Source of the DNA: DATGKG01 sp963783145
GTDB taxonomy: Bacteria; Desulfobacterota; Binatia; Binatales; Binataceae
Length of the DNA stretch: 64,000 bases
Reading direction: 5' to 3'
Assembly: GCA_963783145.1 (NCBI GenBank)
Contig: CAWAMM010000001.1
Location: forward strand, 496,001 to 560,000
Numbering within the stretch: the stretch's first letter is position 1; each line of letters begins with the position of its first letter. Both the position numbers and the translations under genes were made by a program. The notes under the pieces are model-generated. The model had not been told where the DNA came from, made no database searches, and saw only the letters and a program-made list of their open reading frames with translations. Shown here piece by piece: positions 61,805-64,000 of the stretch.

Positions 61805-62431
61805 TTACGGCCGTGCCGCATCAGCAGGGTCGGGATTTACCATGTCGGGAAGCTTGAAGCTTGGAGGCGGGGTAGCATCGACGAGCGCAAGCAAGCTGTC
61901 GCGACGGGTGGTCAAAAGATCCTTCAGCTGTTGTCGCTGCTTGTCGTCAAGCGTGAGATCCTCGCTGAGATGTTCGAGGGTAGGGCGATAGATAACCATC
62001 GAGACGAAAATCGGCCCCATGCCAGGCGCGCATCCGGGCAGCGGATCTGGAAAGCTCGCCAGCCGTTTCGTAATCATGTCCAGTTTCTGTTTCTGATCGG
62101 GCGTTAGAATCGCGTTGAACGAGGTGCGAAAGCGCTGCTCGATGGCATCGACCTTCTGCTGAAAATCCGCGATCTGCGGAATTATTCCTTCGATCTGCGT
62201 GCGTAGCTCCTGCGGGCTCACAGGTCGATGCCCATTCGTGCCGGTTCCGCCGATGAACCATGGTTGGCGGCGTGGCGCAGGTGCCGGAGCTGCGGTCGAT
62301 TCGCGATGCTGAAATTCTTCCATCGGACGCGGCGGAGGAACCGGGCGCGATCTCTGAGTCCATACTCCTACGAAGAGTCCCGCTACGAAGAGCGCGACTG
62401 TAGCGAGTACGACGAGGACGTTTCCCCTCAT
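61805..62431 (-). CDS. Membrane-anchored LTxxQ (Spy/CpxP/CnrX-like) periplasmic protein
   Basis: The 208-residue protein has an N-terminal anchor (NVLVVLATVALFVAGLFVGVW), a Pro-rich stretch and a helical domain with LTPDQ (109-113) and LTLDDKQ (159-165). This is the LTxxQ family of periplasmic stress or metal sensors and chaperones. Its ATG overlaps the upstream TGA (ATGA). As third gene after an ECF sigma and a membrane protein it is placed like CnrX. Few His or Met are present, so metal sensing is unproven. Confidence 0.75.
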   Translation of the reverse strand: MRGNVLVVLATVALFVAGLFVGVWTQRSRPVPPPRPMEEFQHRESTAAPAPAPRRQPWFIGGTGTNGHRPVSPQELRTQIEGIIPQIADFQQKVDAIEQRFRTSFNAILTPDQKQKLDMITKRLASFPDPLPGCAPGMGPIFVSMVIYRPTLEHLSEDLTLDDKQRQQLKDLLTTRRDSLLALVDATPPPSFKLPDMVNPDPADAARP

Positions 62432-62703
62432 ATCGATTCCTCGAGCACCCTTATTTGCTCGGCAGTGGTAGTCCAGTTCTGGAGATTTTGCTCCTGCGTG
62501 TACTGGGTCTGAATCCAGTGCATCGATACCGCGCCCATGACGCATAGCGCGCCTGTAATCGCGACCAGACGGAGCCTCACGGCCAGACCGGCGACGCCGG
62601 CATTGCGCCGGGCATCATCAATCACGCGCCGCGCAAAGTCGGGCGGCAAATGAGTTCGGGCGTAGCGGCGTTGCTGTTCTAAATAAAGCGATTCAATCTT
62701 CAT
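62428..62703 (-). CDS. Putative single-pass anti-sigma factor
   Basis: The 91-residue protein has a soluble N-terminal half (LYLEQQRRYARTHLPPDFAR) and one membrane helix at about 44-64, then a short periplasmic tail. Size and layout resemble CnrY-type anti-sigma factors. ATG 62703 overlaps the end of the sigma gene by 11 bases. Role inferred from context. Confidence 0.65.
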   Translation of the reverse strand: MKIESLYLEQQRRYARTHLPPDFARRVIDDARRNAGVAGLAVRLRLVAITGALCVMGAVSMHWIQTQYTQEQNLQNWTTTAEQIRVLEESI

Positions 62704-63247
62704 CGGAAATCCTCTGTCGAAGATATTCACGCGCACGAAACAGGCGCGATTTCACCGCGCTTACACTGCTGTGAGTGATGTCGGCCAACTGCTCGTATGA
62801 CCAGTCATTCTCCGCGAGCAGGAGAATAAGTTCCTTCTGATTGGGAGGCATGCCTTCGAGCGCGGCACGAAAAGATTCGAGCCGGCTGTCAGACCGGGGC
62901 GCCTCGGCGATTTGTTCATGTTTGGGCTCAAACGGCACGAACAAACGCCATAGGCGCTTCCGGCGCAGCGAATCCATCGCGACATTGCGCGCGATGCGAA
63001 ACAGCCACGCCTCGAAGCTATCGGGATTCTTGAGCCCTGATAAGCCGGAGATCATCTTGATGAAAATGTCGTGGCAGAGATCCTCGATGGCGTCGTCGCG
63101 GCCAATCAGGGAATACACAAAGCCCGCGATTCGGTCCTGAAACCGCGTGATCAGTATCTCCAATGCCGCGTCCGATCCGTCTTGAGCTCGCCGAATCAGT
63201 GCGGCTAGGTCTTCGGCTTCCGGACTGATCTCAGCCACCCTCGACAC
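62693..63247 (-). CDS. ECF-type RNA polymerase sigma factor
   Basis: The 184-residue sigma factor has region 2 at about 25-95 (DLCHDIFIKMISGLSG, FRIARNVAMDSLRRKR) and region 4 at about 125-178 (LLLAENDWSYEQLADI, SVSAVKSRLFRAREYLR). GTG 63247 is used; GTG 63238 is also possible. It heads a three-gene overlapping operon with an anti-sigma and an LTxxQ protein, so release from the membrane on envelope or metal stress is inferred. Confidence 0.9.
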   Translation of the reverse strand: MSRVAEISPEAEDLAALIRRAQDGSDAALEILITRFQDRIAGFVYSLIGRDDAIEDLCHDIFIKMISGLSGLKNPDSFEAWLFRIARNVAMDSLRRKRLWRLFVPFEPKHEQIAEAPRSDSRLESFRAALEGMPPNQKELILLLAENDWSYEQLADITHSSVSAVKSRLFRAREYLRQRISDED

Positions 63248-63902
63248 GTATCATGGGAAGACGAAGCAATTCGCGGAAAGTTGCGCGGCAGACCGGGCAA
63301 CATCTCGCGACCATAGTCCACAATAGCTGGGAAGCCCCGACCAATAGAACGACCAGGGAGCTAATTTCACCGAGGCCGTCCCGCCGCGCTCGAAAAAAGG
63401 GGAGGGGGAGGCCCTCGCCAATGTAACTCGCAGGCGAAACGGGGGGGAATTTCGCCAACGAGGGAGGAGGAACGAGGGCCTCCCAGCATTCATGTCTTTT
63501 CGTGCTCTCATACAGATAGACGACGCGCATGGCCAAAAGTTGCGCGACCTGAATCGATAGGCGCCGACGCAAATCCGTAGCAAGCGATAGGTTGTAGGCG
63601 ATCTATCTCGTCAGCAAAAACTGCAATTTAGCCATAACGTCCGCAAACGCTCGCGAGAACGAATCAGTCCCTCCGCTACAACCACTCTCAGCCTGGACGC
63701 GTGCTCTAAACTTCCTCCAGATTTCATGATTGATCTTCGCATACGCAGGGAACCCTACACTGAGCTGGTCGCGATAGTCATCTCGATCCTGTTGCCGCAA
63801 CCTGACCGGTGGCGGAGATGATCTTGGGCAGCTATCGCTCAATGGCTGTATAGTCAGATCGCTGGTTGGATAACGTAACGCGCCATCTTTCATACTTTTC
63901 GA
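63248..63902. other. Long intergenic region with an extended inverted repeat
   Basis: No convincing gene is seen; two minus-strand frames (63231-63572, 63603-63893) lack start sites and family motifs. The main structure is the inverted repeat at 63406-63484. The promoter of the sigma operon should lie here. Confidence 0.5.
63406..63484. repeat. Long inverted repeat upstream of the sigma operon
   Basis: GGGAGGCCCTCG (63406-63417) pairs exactly with CGAGGGCCTCCC (63473-63484). Inside, GGCGAAA (about 63433) pairs with TTTCGCC (about 63450). A two-level hairpin or cruciform of about 79 bases is possible. Confidence 0.65.
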
Positions 63903-63998
63903 CTATCGCCGACTATAAGATTGGCGGGTGTTCTTCTTCCTCACTCCGATCTCAAAGCGCAAGGCGATCTCCCGCTTGTAGGTCTTAGACTTAGAATC
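63903..63998 (-). CDS. Possible 3' end of a gene cut by the right edge
   Basis: The minus strand is open for 31 codons from the edge to TAG at 63903-63905, reading DSKSKTYKREIALRFEIGVR then a Lys/Arg-rich end. It may be the C terminus of a protein or chance; no family is recognised. Confidence 0.25.
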   Translation of the reverse strand, partial: DSKSKTYKREIALRFEIGVRKKNTRQSYSRR

Positions 63999-64000
63999 GC

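Noticed and set aside
63231..63572. 113-codon minus-strand frame before the sigma gene
   Set aside because: It runs through the inverted repeat, overlaps the sigma start and shows no signal or family motif.

Overview
The window is GC-rich, densely coding bacterial chromosome. Diderm membrane genes (lptF, lptG), the gene order of the translation and transcription superoperon, lipoprotein signals and Thr/Pro-rich secreted-protein linkers suggest an uncultivated, probably soil-dwelling, Deltaproteobacteria-like lineage, perhaps Binatota. The lineage is inferred from gene style, with no marker comparison. No rRNA, CRISPR array, complete insertion sequence or prophage is visible.

Layout. 1-3050 (minus): lptF-lptG for lipopolysaccharide export, then a MacB/FtsX-type permease cut by the window edge. 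3160-4071: rlmB. 4160-8417: a clock-like cluster, kaiC-kaiB-kaiB-PAS histidine kinase-receiver, with its own promoter and no kaiA. 8518-8795 and 14770-14971: two stand-alone 39-residue Lys-rich peptide genes sharing promoter, leader and an N-terminal half that ends in Gly-Gly. Between and after them lie secreted or envelope genes: an M28 carboxypeptidase, a propeller protein with a duplicated N-terminal domain, a K+ channel and a sulfatase-dockerin lipoprotein. 18175-20110 is a decaying cluster of small secreted-protein genes interrupted by a REPIN-like element.

20162-54128 is the core. tRNA-Thr(TGT), Tyr, Gly and Thr(GGT) are followed by rpmG, tRNA-Trp, secE-nusG, rplKAJL, rpoBC, rpsL-rpsG-fusA, tuf, then the S10, spc and alpha operons through secY-adk-map-infA-rpmJ to rpoA-rplQ. 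Internal terminators follow rpoC and tuf, and a final one follows rplQ. Where many bacteria carry a tuf gene after tRNA-Thr(GGT), only a duplicated tRNA 3' end and palindromic repeats are present. Several ribosomal proteins (L10, S19, L5, S11, L17) carry low-complexity extensions. S4, S14, L33, L36 and Adk are zinc-type, and EF-Tu has an extra four-Cys insert.

54129-64000: a P-loop kinase pair, tldD-pmbA (TldD/TldE protease), small secreted proteins, a glycosidase-like TIM-barrel protein, an NTF2-like protein, a propeller-like protein, and a minus-strand ECF sigma / membrane anti-sigma / LTxxQ periplasmic protein triad resembling CnrH-CnrY-CnrX. The strongest leads are the paired Gly-Gly peptides, the tandem secreted-gene family, the missing-tuf scar and the sigma triad.
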